Positions 45,769 through 48,832 of a stretch of 64,000 bases of DNA are shown here, piece by piece. The DNA is taken from the NCBI GenBank assembly GCA_964017155.1, contig OZ024857.1:13906402-13970401 (forward strand), given 5' to 3'. A program made the translations under genes and the position numbers. The stretch comes from Oasisia sp. SBJ-2009 (lineage: Eukaryota > Annelida > Polychaeta > Sabellida > Siboglinidae). How positions within the stretch are numbered: the stretch's first letter is position 1; each line of letters begins with the position of its first letter. The notes beneath the pieces are model-generated. The model was not told the origin of the DNA. It made no database searches and saw only the letters and a program-made list of their open reading frames with translations.

Positions 45769-46582
45769 TATAATATATATATATATATCCATTGTTTTTG
45801 TTGTATGATGTAGTCACTTTTGTGTTTCGTCATCGAAGTTTCAAAGAAAACTTATTAATAAAGTTTGTGTATATTAAGAAACAACAATCCGACACAACAG
45901 CAGCAAATTTTGAAATATTTATTGAAGATTTTCTACCCAAAACCTGATAGAAAATTATTTTGTTATCAAAACATGCTATTACCTGCCAGAACATATAGAA
46001 AGGCAATGCAGAATATGGATTGGTCGTATCTTAATAAATAGATGTATGCCACTTATGGCATTTTGAAAATGAACGCTCTTTTGTGCATAGCTTTTGATGT
46101 GGATTTACAGCGTTTTTGTGTACATTATTTACTAGATGGCATCATAGCTACGTACATGTAAACACATATGTTGTCTTAGTCAGCGAAATTGCAACAGTGG
46201 TACTTACTGTGTTTTCCCTCAAACCCTTCATATGTATAATATCAAGTAGGTGGCTTGCACCATCCATACATAGCAAGTTTGGGGAACTGGTCGGATTTTC
46301 ATAATCAGTCATCTGTTTTGTATAAAACAGATGATATCATAATTATATCATTGTGCACTGATCAGCTTTACGCTATTCTAGTAAACATAACATTTCTTAG
46401 GTGCAGTACAGTACACAGTGCAAGGAATTACAAAATAAATCTGTATGTATGTAGTCTAAAACTGTTTGACTGTTATGGACATTGGCGCTGTCATTGCAGG
46501 CTACCGCACAGTACCGTTGAAGAGCAAGTACGGAGACGTCATTTGGGGCGCCTCACTTTTTGTACACATCACAATCACGTAG
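903..46582 (+). CDS. Phosphoinositide phospholipase C, delta type (5'-partial, 19 exons)
   Basis: The enzyme hydrolyses PIP2 to IP3 and diacylglycerol at the inner face of the plasma membrane, dependent on calcium. Exons: 903-1052, 19475-19560, 25420-25571, 26927-27056, 27497-27615, 28662-28728, 29075-29165, 31044-31161, 36110-36195, 37383-37503, 38628-38713, 39564-39646, 40614-40824, 41750-41929, 43099-43206, 43812-43876, 44231-44366, 45271-45420, 46500-46582. All junctions keep frame and give 739 residues plus stop; vertebrate PLC-delta is about 750-790, so only some 20 N-terminal residues are missing. Domain order is PH, EF-hands, catalytic X, acidic X/Y linker, Y, C2. There are no SH2/SH3, RA or long C-terminal regions, which excludes gamma, epsilon and beta types. 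Catalytic signatures [22 protein letters not shown] and SIENHC are all present, so the product should be active. Exon edges were set by GT/AG, phase and family alignment from memory; one intron is GC-AG. Confidence 0.95.
1196..1497. repeat. 22-bp tandem array in PLC intron 1
   Basis: About 13 near-identical units of atcatgtgatgtgatatctg with small changes (ctgtcatc, cagtcatc, ctgtcatt). It starts about 145 bases after the exon 1 donor. The phase of variants (cag/ctg, tcatc/tcatt) suggests duplication of two- or three-unit blocks. Confidence 0.95.
1700..2025 (+). repeat. Dispersed repeat R1, plus-strand copy
   Basis: It shares order and sequence with the minus-strand block at 25008-25295: a G-rich half with gggtggacgggt words, then agtttgtaaactgcc, acatgtgtgactggcaataa and a closing tttggccctgc. 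A more diverged third copy lies near 430-585. Both ends carry variants of gctttatgcagg, so a MITE-like element with poor terminal inverted repeats is possible. No coding capacity. Confidence 0.6.
2026..2934. other. PLC intron 1, no feature recognised
   Basis: Unremarkable AT-rich intron sequence. Short open frames on both strands have no recognisable family, codon bias or flanking splice context that supports coding. Confidence 0.5.
2935..3080. repeat. Imperfect tandem duplication, about 60-bp unit
   Basis: The words agataaatgaaa, tggattagtgat, ttattatg and gatatcaagatggataaa recur in the same order about 58-60 bases apart, giving two full units and part of a third. Confidence 0.75.
3085..3300 (+). 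pseudogene. LINE ORF2 C-terminal fragment
   Basis: A plus-strand frame gives [18 protein letters not shown] and [20 protein letters not shown]. This resembles the C-terminal tail of endonuclease/reverse-transcriptase proteins of animal non-LTR retrotransposons (RPxxRWRDDLD...AxDRxxWRxxxEAF). There is no start or upstream domain; it ends in gatgatgat and a (TA)n tract, consistent with a 5'-truncated insertion and simple-repeat tail. Confidence 0.6.
3310..3393. repeat. (TA)n microsatellite
   Basis: More than 40 uninterrupted TA dinucleotides directly after the LINE tail. Tracts of this type recur throughout the window. Confidence 0.97.
3394..4194. other. PLC intron 1, no feature recognised
   Basis: Intron sequence with no coding frame, repeat array or splice pair that I can support. 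Confidence 0.5.
4195..4490 (+). mobile_element. tRNA-derived SINE (family A), plus strand
   Basis: It has a degenerate tRNA-like head with a B-box-like ccatggttcgaatcat near 4248, then a body shared with copies at 26005-26325 (minus), 42005-42225 (plus) and 30537-30655 (minus): ttgattgaacaggtctgcca, gggaagtaaagtataaagca and so on. The RNA polymerase III promoter is decayed. Confidence 0.7.
4869..5033. repeat. GA-rich simple repeat
   Basis: (GAGAGAGG)n-like low-complexity purine tract followed by imperfect agagagga blocks. Open frames on either strand are composition artefacts. Confidence 0.9.
5336..7395. repeat. 2-kb minisatellite, 22-bp unit
   Basis: By length roughly 90 copies of a unit close to ctttgacatgacacaagcca plus at. 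Variants cluster: caggccactc dominates the left third and caagccaatc the rest. Blocks with gatatgatacagaccac recur in a higher-order pattern near 5880, 6060, 6235, 6365 and 6565. Because 22 is not a multiple of three and the unit has no stop on the minus strand, all three minus frames stay open for about 600 codons with the same 22-residue cycle. That is a mark of repetitive DNA, not of a gene. Confidence 0.97.
7396..8902. other. PLC intron 1, no gene; LINE-like tail near 8025-8100
   Basis: Mostly AT-rich intron with a short (CA)n-like stretch near 7740-7790. Around 8025-8100 the words atttatatagtgccataa and aaggcgcctaatt resemble the reversed 3' end of the CR1/L2-like elements seen elsewhere here. 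A 113-codon minus-strand frame at 8569-8910 has no recognisable family and I do not support it. Confidence 0.4.
8903..9305 (-). mobile_element. Truncated LINE 3' end (family B), minus strand
   Basis: The minus strand encodes [20 protein letters not shown] then [18 protein letters not shown], the C-terminal end of a jockey/CR1-type reverse transcriptase protein, with frame damage after CRLD. The 3' untranslated end, with aagatttaacaagattgcca, is shared with the copy at 36778-37365. Confidence 0.8.
9306..9969. other. PLC intron 1, no feature recognised
   Basis: No supported gene, array or transposon end. Small open frames are unconvincing. Confidence 0.5.
9970..10262 (-). mobile_element. tRNA-derived SINE (family B), minus strand
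   Basis: Read on the minus strand, the head ggtggtcgcatggtagagca matches a tRNA A box and is followed by a B-box-like tcaatcccacctgac. The body includes ggtgtctatatatgccaggg and gaagtaaaagatcccaca, shared with the partial copy at 14510-14625. Confidence 0.7.
10263..10649. other. Intron sequence grading into the purine-rich array
   Basis: Purine-rich non-coding sequence with no gene that I can support. It passes into the minisatellite without a sharp edge. Confidence 0.4.
10650..14420. repeat. 3.8-kb purine-rich minisatellite, 34/36-bp units, higher-order repeats
   Basis: About 110 units of gaagagagagggggagtggg, agcaggagac and agag, in 34-bp and 36-bp versions. The plus strand is almost all purine, with one T and two C per unit. 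A rarer gaaagagagaggggaagtgg variant at about 11291 and again at 12207, and a gcaggatacagagggaaag variant at 11914 and 12724, show that blocks of 0.8-0.9 kb were copied with a net difference of about three units. All six frames stay open for up to 1,300 codons because neither unit length nor composition yields stops; no coding is supported. Confidence 0.97.
14510..14625 (+). mobile_element. Partial SINE (family B), plus strand
   Basis: It shares accaggtgtctgtgccaggg and aataaaagatcccataca with the body of the minus-strand SINE at 9970-10262. The tRNA-like head is not clear here. Confidence 0.55.
14738..15124. repeat. 19-bp tandem array
   Basis: About 20 units of tgtgttactgtacactgat, very homogeneous. 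The only recurring variant is gttcactg for gtacactg, seen four times, including at the last unit. Confidence 0.97.
15125..16477. other. PLC intron 1, no feature recognised
   Basis: AT-rich intron sequence without recognisable genes or repeats. Confidence 0.5.
16478..16800. mobile_element. Foldback element (family F), copy 1
   Basis: Ends of the form atgtcgaagattagtacgat and its reverse complement near 16715-16735 face each other across about 200 bases. The same element recurs at 21612-21935 and 31422-31672, including the flank ttggagccatgaacaatata. The left edge lacks part of the arm present in the other copies. Internally ggcagatggtatccctg and ctgttcatggtaggggctct are shared with copy 2. 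Confidence 0.8.
17590..17950. mobile_element. TTAA-flanked MITE with about 100-bp inverted repeats
   Basis: The left arm starts cttaaaggggcactgta and the right arm ends tacagtgcccctttaag. The arms remain complementary for about 100 bases through cggcaaaatttggccgac and ctaaaaatatcttgt. TTAA at both edges suggests a piggyBac-type target site. The arms also hold a B-box-like ggttcaatccc. No transposase is present. Confidence 0.85.
18300..18660 (-). mobile_element. CR1/L2-like LINE 3' fragment, minus strand
   Basis: The minus strand encodes [30 protein letters not shown] and LTAFLRT, the familiar end of LINE reverse-transcriptase proteins (WN.LP...SF..LK). The 3' tail follows, with the reverse of atatagcaccttatcc and a (TAA)-like terminal repeat. 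Confidence 0.7.
18661..19474. other. End of PLC intron 1, no feature recognised
   Basis: No gene supported. The words aacggattttgtttaatgat and gaattttctttaagag near 19190-19225 recur near 41640-41680, so a small dispersed repeat may be present. Confidence 0.4.
19475..19560 (+). CDS. PLC-delta exon: PH domain, middle
   Basis: Preceded by tttgcag and followed by gtgagt. It encodes [18 protein letters not shown] then [10 protein letters not shown], matching the PLC-delta IxDIQEVRxG segment of the PH domain. It leaves in phase 0. The intron before it is 18.4 kb and carries most of the minisatellite DNA in this window. Confidence 0.9.
19616..19930 (-). mobile_element. LINE C-terminal fragment, minus strand
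   Basis: The minus strand encodes [17 protein letters not shown] and [10 protein letters not shown], the (A/G)P.LWN.(L/F)P...SFK motif that closes CR1-type reverse-transcriptase proteins. It is heavily decayed. It sits about 55 bases after PLC exon 2. Confidence 0.6.
20300..20775. repeat. 20-bp minisatellite
   Basis: About 23 units of caggtgtcaacacacacaga with variants catgtgt, gtgttaac and acatgc, and a short (CA)n expansion near 20622. Open frames with THTD-type repeats are artefacts of the unit. Confidence 0.95.
20860..21385. repeat. 22/23-bp minisatellite in the 3' flank of the nested gene
   Basis: About 23 units close to gagacatgtagtgccacc plus tatga, with older variants (tgtgaaagatgtg) on the left and more uniform units on the right. 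It ends about 40 bases before the stop of the minus-strand nested gene, so a transcript of that gene would carry it in the 3' untranslated region. Confidence 0.95.
21428..21589 (-). CDS. Nested gene exon 2 with second membrane segment
   Basis: The acceptor cccttacag precedes [20 protein letters not shown], then [20 protein letters not shown] and a short hydrophilic tail ending in TGA. The clear hydrophobic helix, conserved splice context and phase match support it as coding. Confidence 0.72.
   Translation of the reverse strand: MLSSATVWGLVFAVLLVVLGGYFVTEQLQIVHRLHALSQVDLHRWVMSHTAQL
21428..23520 (-). CDS. Nested two-exon gene: two-pass membrane protein of unknown family
   Basis: Exon 1 is 23520-22720 and exon 2 is 21589-21428; the donor gtgagt and acceptor cccttacag join in phase 0 to 320 residues. 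The chosen start is [10 protein letters not shown]; an in-frame Met 49 codons upstream exists but would bury the membrane segment. Segment 1 (about 9-29) and segment 2 (about 274-291, [14 protein letters not shown]) flank a region with N-X-S/T sites at N89, N135 and N241 and several Cys, so it is probably extracellular with both termini inside. This layout recalls membrane sensors with an extracellular helical domain, such as the NIT domain of some invertebrate receptor guanylyl cyclases, but no kinase-like or cyclase domain follows. The stop lies 15 codons after a possible donor gtgggt at 21458, so a longer form cannot be excluded. It lies wholly inside PLC intron 2, on the opposite strand. 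Confidence 0.75.
21612..21935. mobile_element. Foldback element (family F), copy 2
   Basis: Inverted arms containing actttggagcttaattgtcg and its complement near 21870 enclose about 200 bases shared with copy 1. It lies in the intron of the nested gene, 20 bases from the exon 2 acceptor. The arm carries gacatttcgacccgtca, a variant of the signature found in copy 3. Confidence 0.85.
22561..22672. repeat. Paired (TA)n tracts
   Basis: Two (TA)n tracts separated by gtgtaatataat. The tract is within 50 bases of the nested gene's exon 1 donor. Confidence 0.97.
22720..23520 (-). CDS. Nested gene exon 1
   Basis: 267 codons from Met to the donor after AMPRT, next to gtgagt on the minus strand. It contains the first membrane segment [20 protein letters not shown] and the whole putative ectodomain. 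The open frame runs on past the donor only into (TA)n repeats, which supports the splice. Confidence 0.8.
23521..24254. other. 5' flank of the nested gene, no feature recognised
   Basis: This should contain the promoter and 5' untranslated region of the minus-strand nested gene. I see no clear TATA box or initiator to name. Confidence 0.35.
24255..24900. mobile_element. TTAA-flanked MITE-like element carrying a GGTGA array
   Basis: The left end ttaaagggattcc and the right end aatccctttaa are complementary, with TTAA at both edges, giving a 646-bp unit with short terminal inverted repeats. It has the same layout as the element at 17590-17950 but a different sequence. No open frame resembles a transposase. 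Confidence 0.7.
24309..24420. repeat. (AGGTG)n pentanucleotide array
   Basis: About 22 perfect copies of aggtg within the MITE-like element. The regularly spaced GG pairs could form a two-tier G-quadruplex on the plus strand. Confidence 0.97.
25008..25295 (-). repeat. Dispersed repeat R1, minus-strand copy
   Basis: It is the reverse complement of 1700-2025 in overall order, from gcagggttttatgcaggacc through ttattgccagtcacacatgt to gggtggacggatctctgca. It ends about 125 bases before PLC exon 3. Confidence 0.65.
25420..25571 (+). CDS. PLC-delta exon: PH domain, C-terminal part
   Basis: Preceded by ccttgcag. It encodes [20 protein letters not shown], then the PH C-terminal helix around [13 protein letters not shown], as in the CFS-(I/V)-V...TLDL(I/V)A block of PLC-delta. 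The donor gtatcc is weak but sits where the frame needs it: AT plus the next exon's G restores a Met codon before WIKGLF. Confidence 0.9.
25646..25680. repeat. (AATAC)n short array
   Basis: Six to seven copies of aatac, about 75 bases after PLC exon 3. Confidence 0.95.
26005..26325 (-). mobile_element. tRNA-derived SINE (family A), best copy, minus strand
   Basis: Read on the minus strand, it starts gtggctcaggggtagagcat, an excellent tRNA A box, followed about 35 bases on by the B-box-like gggtgcgaatcctg. The body has agcagtcttcgcg and gatcgaacaggtctgcc and ends in gatactgcgctatgtaagaac. The tRNA-like head is near intact, so this is the reference copy for the family in the window. Confidence 0.85.
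26927..27056 (+). CDS. PLC-delta exon: EF-hand 1
   Basis: Preceded by caccag and followed by gtaagt. It encodes [14 protein letters not shown] and a full EF-hand loop, [12 protein letters not shown], with D, N, D, S and E at loop positions 1, 3, 5, 9 and 12, so it looks competent to bind calcium. It ends AKRMFQ in phase 0, matching the end of helix F. Confidence 0.92.
27497..27615 (+). CDS. PLC-delta exon: EF-hand 2, donor duplicated downstream
   Basis: Preceded by ttgtag. It encodes [25 protein letters not shown] and [12 protein letters not shown], the second EF-hand with a degenerate, lengthened loop, aligning with the YKMLTQRxEI region of PLC-delta. It ends in AA just before gtaggt. The last bases of the exon and this donor form part of the repeat unit of the array that follows at once. 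Confidence 0.9.
27612..28190. repeat. 32-bp minisatellite carrying copies of the exon 5 splice donor
   Basis: About 18 units of gtaggtccagatgccctcgt, ggtctttgac and aa. The unit starts at the PLC exon 5 donor itself, and every unit repeats the last bases of the exon (ttgacaa or gtgacaa) followed by gtaggt. Variants are gacatgtag and the later gataagtaag. Read on from exon 5, the first unit gives GAC AAG TAG, an immediate stop. Minus-strand frames through the array are artefacts. Confidence 0.97.
28191..28661. other. PLC intron 5 remainder, no feature recognised
   Basis: AT-rich intron sequence between the 32-bp array and exon 6. Confidence 0.5.
28662..28728 (+). CDS. PLC-delta exon: EF-hand 3 region, GC donor
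   Basis: Preceded by ctaacag. It encodes [20 protein letters not shown] and ends EEK. The frame to the next exon holds only if the exon ends at AAG just before gcaagt, a consensus GC-AG donor. The nearby GT, seven bases further on, would shift the frame of the next exon. Confidence 0.85.
29075..29165 (+). CDS. PLC-delta exon: EF-hand 4 region
   Basis: Preceded by ttgacag and followed by gtgagt. It encodes [17 protein letters not shown] and SCKKMSID, aligning with the last EF-hand lobe of PLC-delta (IERYEPSE...MTKDGF). It leaves after one base of the Gly codon that begins GFQCMF. Confidence 0.88.
29172..30530. repeat. 1.3-kb minisatellite starting beside the exon 7 donor
   Basis: Units of 22 and 24 bases, tgacatacatagtgacactc plus ata or atagc, mixed in irregular order. 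A block with tatatacatgtatacaatg occurs at about 29722 and again at 30142, showing a copied segment of about 420 bases. The array begins within about 10-60 bases of the exon 7 donor. Open frames with repeated MSVTMYV-like cycles are artefacts. Confidence 0.95.
30537..30655 (-). mobile_element. SINE fragment (family A), minus strand
   Basis: It shares attgctcaaagc, gcaaacctgttcgg and tctctgggaagcc with the SINE body at 26005-26325; head and tail are missing. Confidence 0.6.
30656..31043. other. PLC intron 7 remainder, no feature recognised
   Basis: AT-rich sequence with an imperfect duplication of the word ataaaatata and the region around atcaacatttccac near 30828 and 30917. No gene. Confidence 0.4.
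31044..31161 (+). CDS. PLC-delta exon: start of catalytic X domain
   Basis: Preceded by ctcag and followed by gtacgt. It encodes [15 protein letters not shown], then [20 protein letters not shown]. The His-Asn of SSHNTY are the first catalytic His and a calcium ligand of the X box. The Tyr comes from the next exon, with the Thr codon split two bases and one. Confidence 0.95.
31178..31290. repeat. 15-bp array just after the exon 8 donor
   Basis: About seven units of ctgatctcacccccac. It starts within about 20 bases of the donor of the exon that carries the first catalytic His. Confidence 0.95.
31422..31672. mobile_element. Foldback element (family F), copy 3, near-perfect hairpin
   Basis: The left arm (attgtagtataattt, actttggagcttaatgtcga, gacgtttcgatctgtcagct, tacgtactgg-like end) is followed after a very short centre by its complement, ending ttatactacaataa. 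The two arms of about 110 bases would fold almost completely. Each arm carries ctgatggatcgaaacgtcg or its variant. Confidence 0.88.
31673..32150. other. PLC intron 8, no feature recognised
   Basis: AT-rich sequence between the foldback element and the LINE. The LINE's exact 5' edge is not visible. Confidence 0.4.
32274..33815 (+). pseudogene. LINE protein, N-terminal region and endonuclease domain
   Basis: 513 codons. After a leader of about 165 residues without a known domain comes an exonuclease-endonuclease-phosphatase fold: [25 protein letters not shown] (catalytic Glu), [24 protein letters not shown] (catalytic Asp/Asn), [11 protein letters not shown] and SIADHHCID, the catalytic His motif. 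It nicks target DNA to prime reverse transcription. It ends at a TGA caused by a single-base frameshift; the reading continues in another frame with the reverse transcriptase. Confidence 0.9.
33826..35391 (+). pseudogene. LINE protein, reverse transcriptase domain
   Basis: The open frame holds the RT blocks [73 protein letters not shown] and [11 protein letters not shown] (the catalytic YADD). Then come [12 protein letters not shown] and [20 protein letters not shown]. It stops at DLICI because an extra A follows atct; the remaining C-terminal block (SFRLWNRLP-type, here [15 protein letters not shown]) continues in the next frame to about 35593. Confidence 0.92.
36110..36195 (+). CDS. PLC-delta exon: X domain, [14 protein letters not shown] block
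   Basis: Preceded by tctgcag and followed by gtgagc. It encodes [18 protein letters not shown] and LKSGCRCVE, the invariant X-domain stretch leading to the calcium-binding Glu. The Leu between this Glu and DCWDG is split across the junction. Confidence 0.95.
36196..36777. other. PLC intron 9, possible LINE tail
   Basis: AT-rich. Positions about 36680-36730 contain ggggtcaggagactcctaag and tggtagtcatgg, a motif shared with LINE tails near 52530 and 60845, so remnants of a second LINE 3' end may be present. Confidence 0.4.
36778..37365 (-). mobile_element. Truncated LINE (family B), minus strand, abutting PLC exon 10
   Basis: The minus strand encodes [20 protein letters not shown], then after one frameshift [37 protein letters not shown] and [18 protein letters not shown]. 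These are the thumb and C-terminal parts of a jockey/CR1-type reverse transcriptase. The 3' end matches the copy at 8903-9305. The 5'-truncated edge is about 17-20 bases from the PLC exon 10 acceptor. Confidence 0.88.
37383..37503 (+). CDS. PLC-delta exon: X domain, DCWDG and second catalytic His
   Basis: Preceded by ccttgacag and followed by gtaaga. It encodes [20 protein letters not shown] then KILFKDVI. The Asp of ELD is a calcium ligand and the His of YHG is the second catalytic His. A minus-strand LINE fragment ends about 20 bases before the acceptor. Confidence 0.95.
37740..38350 (+). mobile_element. LINE C-terminal remnant, plus strand, with internal 29-bp array
   Basis: The plus strand encodes [20 protein letters not shown] then, after the array, [20 protein letters not shown] and [13 protein letters not shown]. 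These match the [10 protein letters not shown]...LQ and AAPxLWNxLP blocks of L2/CR1 proteins. Several frame breaks. Contained in PLC intron 10. Confidence 0.75.
37875..38020. repeat. 29-bp tandem array inside a LINE remnant
   Basis: Five identical units of tgcaagcgaggtacttaaag plus cctgccatt, within the coding remnant of the LINE. Identity between units suggests recent expansion. Confidence 0.97.
38628..38713 (+). CDS. PLC-delta exon: X domain, ENHC block
   Basis: Preceded by gttacag. It encodes [20 protein letters not shown] and KHLREILG. The Glu of ENHC is a calcium ligand. Two in-frame donors lie three bases apart, at 38711 and 38714. I chose 38713 as the end because family members have LG before the next Asp; use of the other would only drop that Gly. 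Confidence 0.92.
38714..39563. other. PLC intron 11, no feature recognised
   Basis: Unique-looking intron sequence without genes, arrays or clear transposons. Confidence 0.5.
39564..39646 (+). CDS. PLC-delta exon: end of X domain
   Basis: Preceded by attcag and followed by gtgagt. It encodes [20 protein letters not shown] then LRKKIIIK, matching LPSPEQLKGKILLK; the lysines here and in the next exon line the substrate pocket. It leaves in phase 0. Confidence 0.9.
39715..39965 (+). mobile_element. Possible tRNA-derived SINE (third type)
   Basis: tgtagtggttagcacatttg near 39740 resembles a tRNA A box, followed by a body with catctcaatttgagacgtaa and agcaccgaggacgacaag. The B box is unclear and no second copy was seen here. 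Confidence 0.35.
40029..40132. repeat. (TA)n microsatellite
   Basis: Long TA tract with two small interruptions, in PLC intron 12. Confidence 0.97.
40255..40530. repeat. A-rich (AAATAA)n-like low-complexity tract
   Basis: Imperfect ataaataaaa and caaataaa words fill this stretch. It may be the remains of a LINE simple-repeat tail. Confidence 0.8.
40614..40824 (+). CDS. PLC-delta exon: acidic X/Y linker and start of Y domain
   Basis: Preceded by ccacag and followed by gtgagt. It begins [20 protein letters not shown], a strongly acidic linker as in PLC-delta (VSDEDEAAE), then [20 protein letters not shown], the start of the Y domain. Such an acidic linker is thought to restrain the active site until the enzyme reaches membrane. 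Confidence 0.93.
40895..40975 (-). mobile_element. Fragment with hammerhead-like signature (Penelope-type terminal repeat?)
   Basis: Read on the minus strand: gtgatgaaagccgctgatgg followed by tggtcgaaacgtcaatgtg. The CTGATG ... GAAAC GTC word pair resembles the hammerhead ribozyme core carried in terminal repeats of Penelope-like elements. No Penelope protein is seen here, so this is a suggestion only. Confidence 0.4.
41080..41165. repeat. (TA)n(TG)n microsatellite
   Basis: TA tract passing into nine or more TG dinucleotides. Confidence 0.97.
41410..41640 (-). mobile_element. LINE C-terminal fragment, minus strand
   Basis: The minus strand encodes [20 protein letters not shown], a variant of the LW(N/D)xLPxxI block at the end of LINE reverse-transcriptase proteins, in decayed context. 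Confidence 0.55.
41750..41929 (+). CDS. PLC-delta exon: Y domain core
   Basis: Preceded by ttttcag and followed by gtgagc. It encodes [32 protein letters not shown] and WKCGCQI. The Ser of the SxGE block and the Arg before TDSSNY match the substrate-binding residues of the Y domain. Confidence 0.95.
42005..42225 (+). mobile_element. SINE (family A), 5'-truncated, plus strand
   Basis: It shares gaatgagtacctgg, gagaagttgagatg, ttgattgaacaggtctgtca and gatactgtgctgtataagaac with the family A copies at 4195 and 26005. The tRNA-like head is missing. Confidence 0.75.
42226..43098. other. PLC intron 14 remainder, no feature recognised
   Basis: Intron sequence without a supportable gene or repeat. 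Confidence 0.5.
43099..43206 (+). CDS. PLC-delta exon: end of Y domain
   Basis: Preceded by ttatag and followed by gtaagt. It encodes [20 protein letters not shown], then [17 protein letters not shown], the (A/N)xxTP...F-DNGxCGY(V/I)LKP block found at the C-terminal edge of every PLC catalytic barrel. Confidence 0.95.
43250..43525. repeat. AT-rich low-complexity tract
   Basis: Imperfect aataataaat words dominate. No coding capacity. Confidence 0.75.
43812..43876 (+). CDS. PLC-delta exon: linker to C2 domain
   Basis: Preceded by tttacag and followed by gtaagt. It encodes [20 protein letters not shown] and LR, matching the FNP...W..K.LxI(R/K) entry into the C2 domain of PLC-delta. It leaves in phase 0. 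Confidence 0.9.
44231..44366 (+). CDS. PLC-delta exon: C2 domain, N-terminal half
   Basis: Preceded by tgacag and followed by gtgcgt. It encodes [20 protein letters not shown], then [15 protein letters not shown] and NHIHNNG. The Asp of ILDPYVKVE is a calcium ligand in loop 1 of C2 domains. Confidence 0.93.
44470..44670. repeat. Inverted repeat around (TA)n
   Basis: acaatttcacttgcacagtt near 44522 is answered by the complementary aattgtgcaagtgaaatt near 44600, across a (TA)n centre; a further (TA)n tract follows at 44642-44665. Confidence 0.8.
44790..44893. repeat. (TA)n with (TATG)n
   Basis: Mixed TA and tatgtatg tetranucleotide tract in PLC intron 17. Confidence 0.95.
45271..45420 (+). 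CDS. PLC-delta exon: C2 domain, middle
   Basis: Preceded by ttccag and followed by gtaaat. It encodes [20 protein letters not shown] and [20 protein letters not shown], the FNP(W/M)W...FRVxDYD block. The second Asp/Glu cluster is MDYEN, so one acidic calcium ligand of the usual DYD is a Glu. Confidence 0.93.
45738..45790. repeat. (TA)n microsatellite
   Basis: Interrupted TA tract in PLC intron 18. Confidence 0.95.
45791..46499. other. PLC intron 18 remainder, no feature recognised
   Basis: AT-rich intron, no gene supported. Confidence 0.45.
46500..46582 (+). CDS. PLC-delta terminal exon with stop codon
   Basis: Preceded by attgcag. It encodes [20 protein letters not shown] and FVHITIT followed by TAG, matching GYRHVxLxSKxG...ATLFVxI at the end of PLC-delta. 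The last coding bases, the stop and a following gtaagt lie in the first unit of a decayed tandem array. Confidence 0.94.
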
Positions 46583-46915
46583 CGCCCATGTAAGTATCTC
46601 TATTCATATCATGATCGTGTAGGTTCAATGTAAGTCTCTGTACATATCATGATCACATAGCATCCATTTGACTCTTTTATACACATCACAATCACATTGC
46701 ATGTAATAAGTCTCTCATTGTACACATCATGATCACTTAGCTCCTATGTGAATCTTTTTTGTACAATTCAATCCGCTAGCACTCATTTAAGTCTCTATTC
46801 AAATTCATGATCATGTAGGTCCAATGTAAGGGCTGTCTTTGTTTATATCATGATCACATAACACCCTTGAGAGTCTCTATTTGTTCACACTATGATCACT
46901 TAGCTCACCTGTTTT
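46555..46915. repeat. Decayed tandem array seeded from the PLC stop-codon region
   Basis: Eight or so units of about 37-42 bases. The first unit is the end of the coding region itself: tttttgtacacatcacaatc, acgtagcgcccatgtaag. Later units read tctgtacatatcatgatcac, atagcatccatttg, then cattgtacacatcatgatca and cttagctcctatgtg, and so on. The array is old, judged by divergence between units. Confidence 0.8.
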
Positions 46916-48672
46916 CTTGATTATATAGTTCTGCTATCCTGCAATCTCTGTCAGCCATCTTTGATATTCGTGATGTAACTGCTAAATATTTTGTGTTTTG
47001 TAGGCAACATTTCCTGCCAAAGTTGGTCACGTGATCTACCAGTGTGATTCAAGTCAGTCGCTGTTGATAGTGACTCGACATAAATGATTCCATTTGACAG
47101 ACAGACAGACATGTTTTCATGCATCAAAGTTTTGTGAAGTTTGCGGAAATATTAAACGTCACTGATAGTAACTGGAATATAATATATTATAAAATTATAT
47201 TGTACATAATAATTTAGCCACCGCTTATAATTTGGTGGCACTGCAATTTTCTGAAGATTAACTTTGATATGATTTTTGTGAGAGAATGTGTATTTACTAA
47301 ATTTTTATTAAACATTTCTCTTCAATTCATATATCAAAGTTATTGGTGTTTGTATGACACCCTGCCTGATTAAGTAGGTTATACTATCTTAGCAGGTAAG
47401 GAATAAGTTAGATGTAGATTTTGTATGGTGTTACAAAAAAAAAAAATTGGTTATGACATCACATGATATCATGTGATATCATGTGACATTATGTAATGTC
47501 ATGTGATGCCATGTCACATCATGTGGCATTAATGTTCGTTTTAATATATAAGTTTATTACCGCATGCTTATACTTTACTTTTAAAGGTGGTGTAAAGATT
47601 GGAAGTACTTGGATGTATATAATTTAGCAATACTTACTATGTGCTTTTTCTACAGTGTACACATTGTTAAATATCATGAAGTTAACATGTGATTTGTGTA
47701 TCGTTTTTTACTAAAACTGTGTTCTTTGTACATATATTGTGCGAGTGTAGGTTAATTGAGTGATGTGGGTTAGTGATGAAATGGTTTTGTCAAAATGTCA
47801 CGTTCTTGTCCATGGTATTGTCAACATGGAGTAGGACCCTTCAAGGGTCACTTGTATGTTTACTTACACCTGATGTCATGGGGTATACCCCCAGTACTTC
47901 AACTACGCATTGCTGTGTTATTGCAGGTTCAACATTATGCAGGTCTGTTTAGTTTCCGAAATGGCAAGGCAGCAAAAGAAATAGTCCTCATTCAGACCGG
48001 CAGATGGTCAGGAAAATGTTGGAAATAGCAGTTGGTTTAAAAGTGCGAGTTTTAAACCACCGGTCACTTGTAGACGGTCACTCATAGCCCTTAGAATAAC
48101 AACTGAAACATGAGAAGTAACACCTGGTGTGACAGGAAAAGAGAAAGTGCTACCAAACCAGATATGTAAGAAGAAATTATTTACACCAAAGAAACTGTAG
48201 TCTTCAATGAAAGGTTAATCACTTCTCAGGTCTGCATAATGTAAAGTTAAATATACAAAATAATTGTATTAAGTTCATTGCCTGTTTTACACGTCGGTTA
48301 ATTTTGTTACATAGCAACCTTTTGCTAAGACTGCTCTAGTAGTGGTGTATATTCGTTTTCTAAGGAGTTATGTGTGTTAGATACTAGCAAAGGATGATGC
48401 CATCTCAGAGAGTAAAAGGACATTTTGGTAGAAGGTAGTTGTACAGGTATGAACAATAATGCTCAATAGAGAATTAAGTTGGTACACCTGTATTTTTAAA
48501 GTGATAATTAATTAAACTTTTACACTTTGATTGCAGAACTGGTATCTAGAGGTTGTTTAAACTAGTGTTTGTTATGATAAATATTTGTGATTTGTTTATG
48601 GTATCCTCAAATTATATAACCATCTATGTAGTGCTTTCCTAACCATACAAGTATCCCGAAGAGATTGTATGC

Positions 48673-48753
<81 letters not shown>

Positions 48754-48762
48754 ATACATATC

Positions 48763-48811
<49 letters not shown>

Positions 48812-48832
48812 TATATTATATGTACAGGAATA
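48673..48832. repeat. (TA)n tracts
   Basis: Two long TA tracts separated by catatcctgtgtgcatata, in the PLC 3' flank. Confidence 0.97.
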
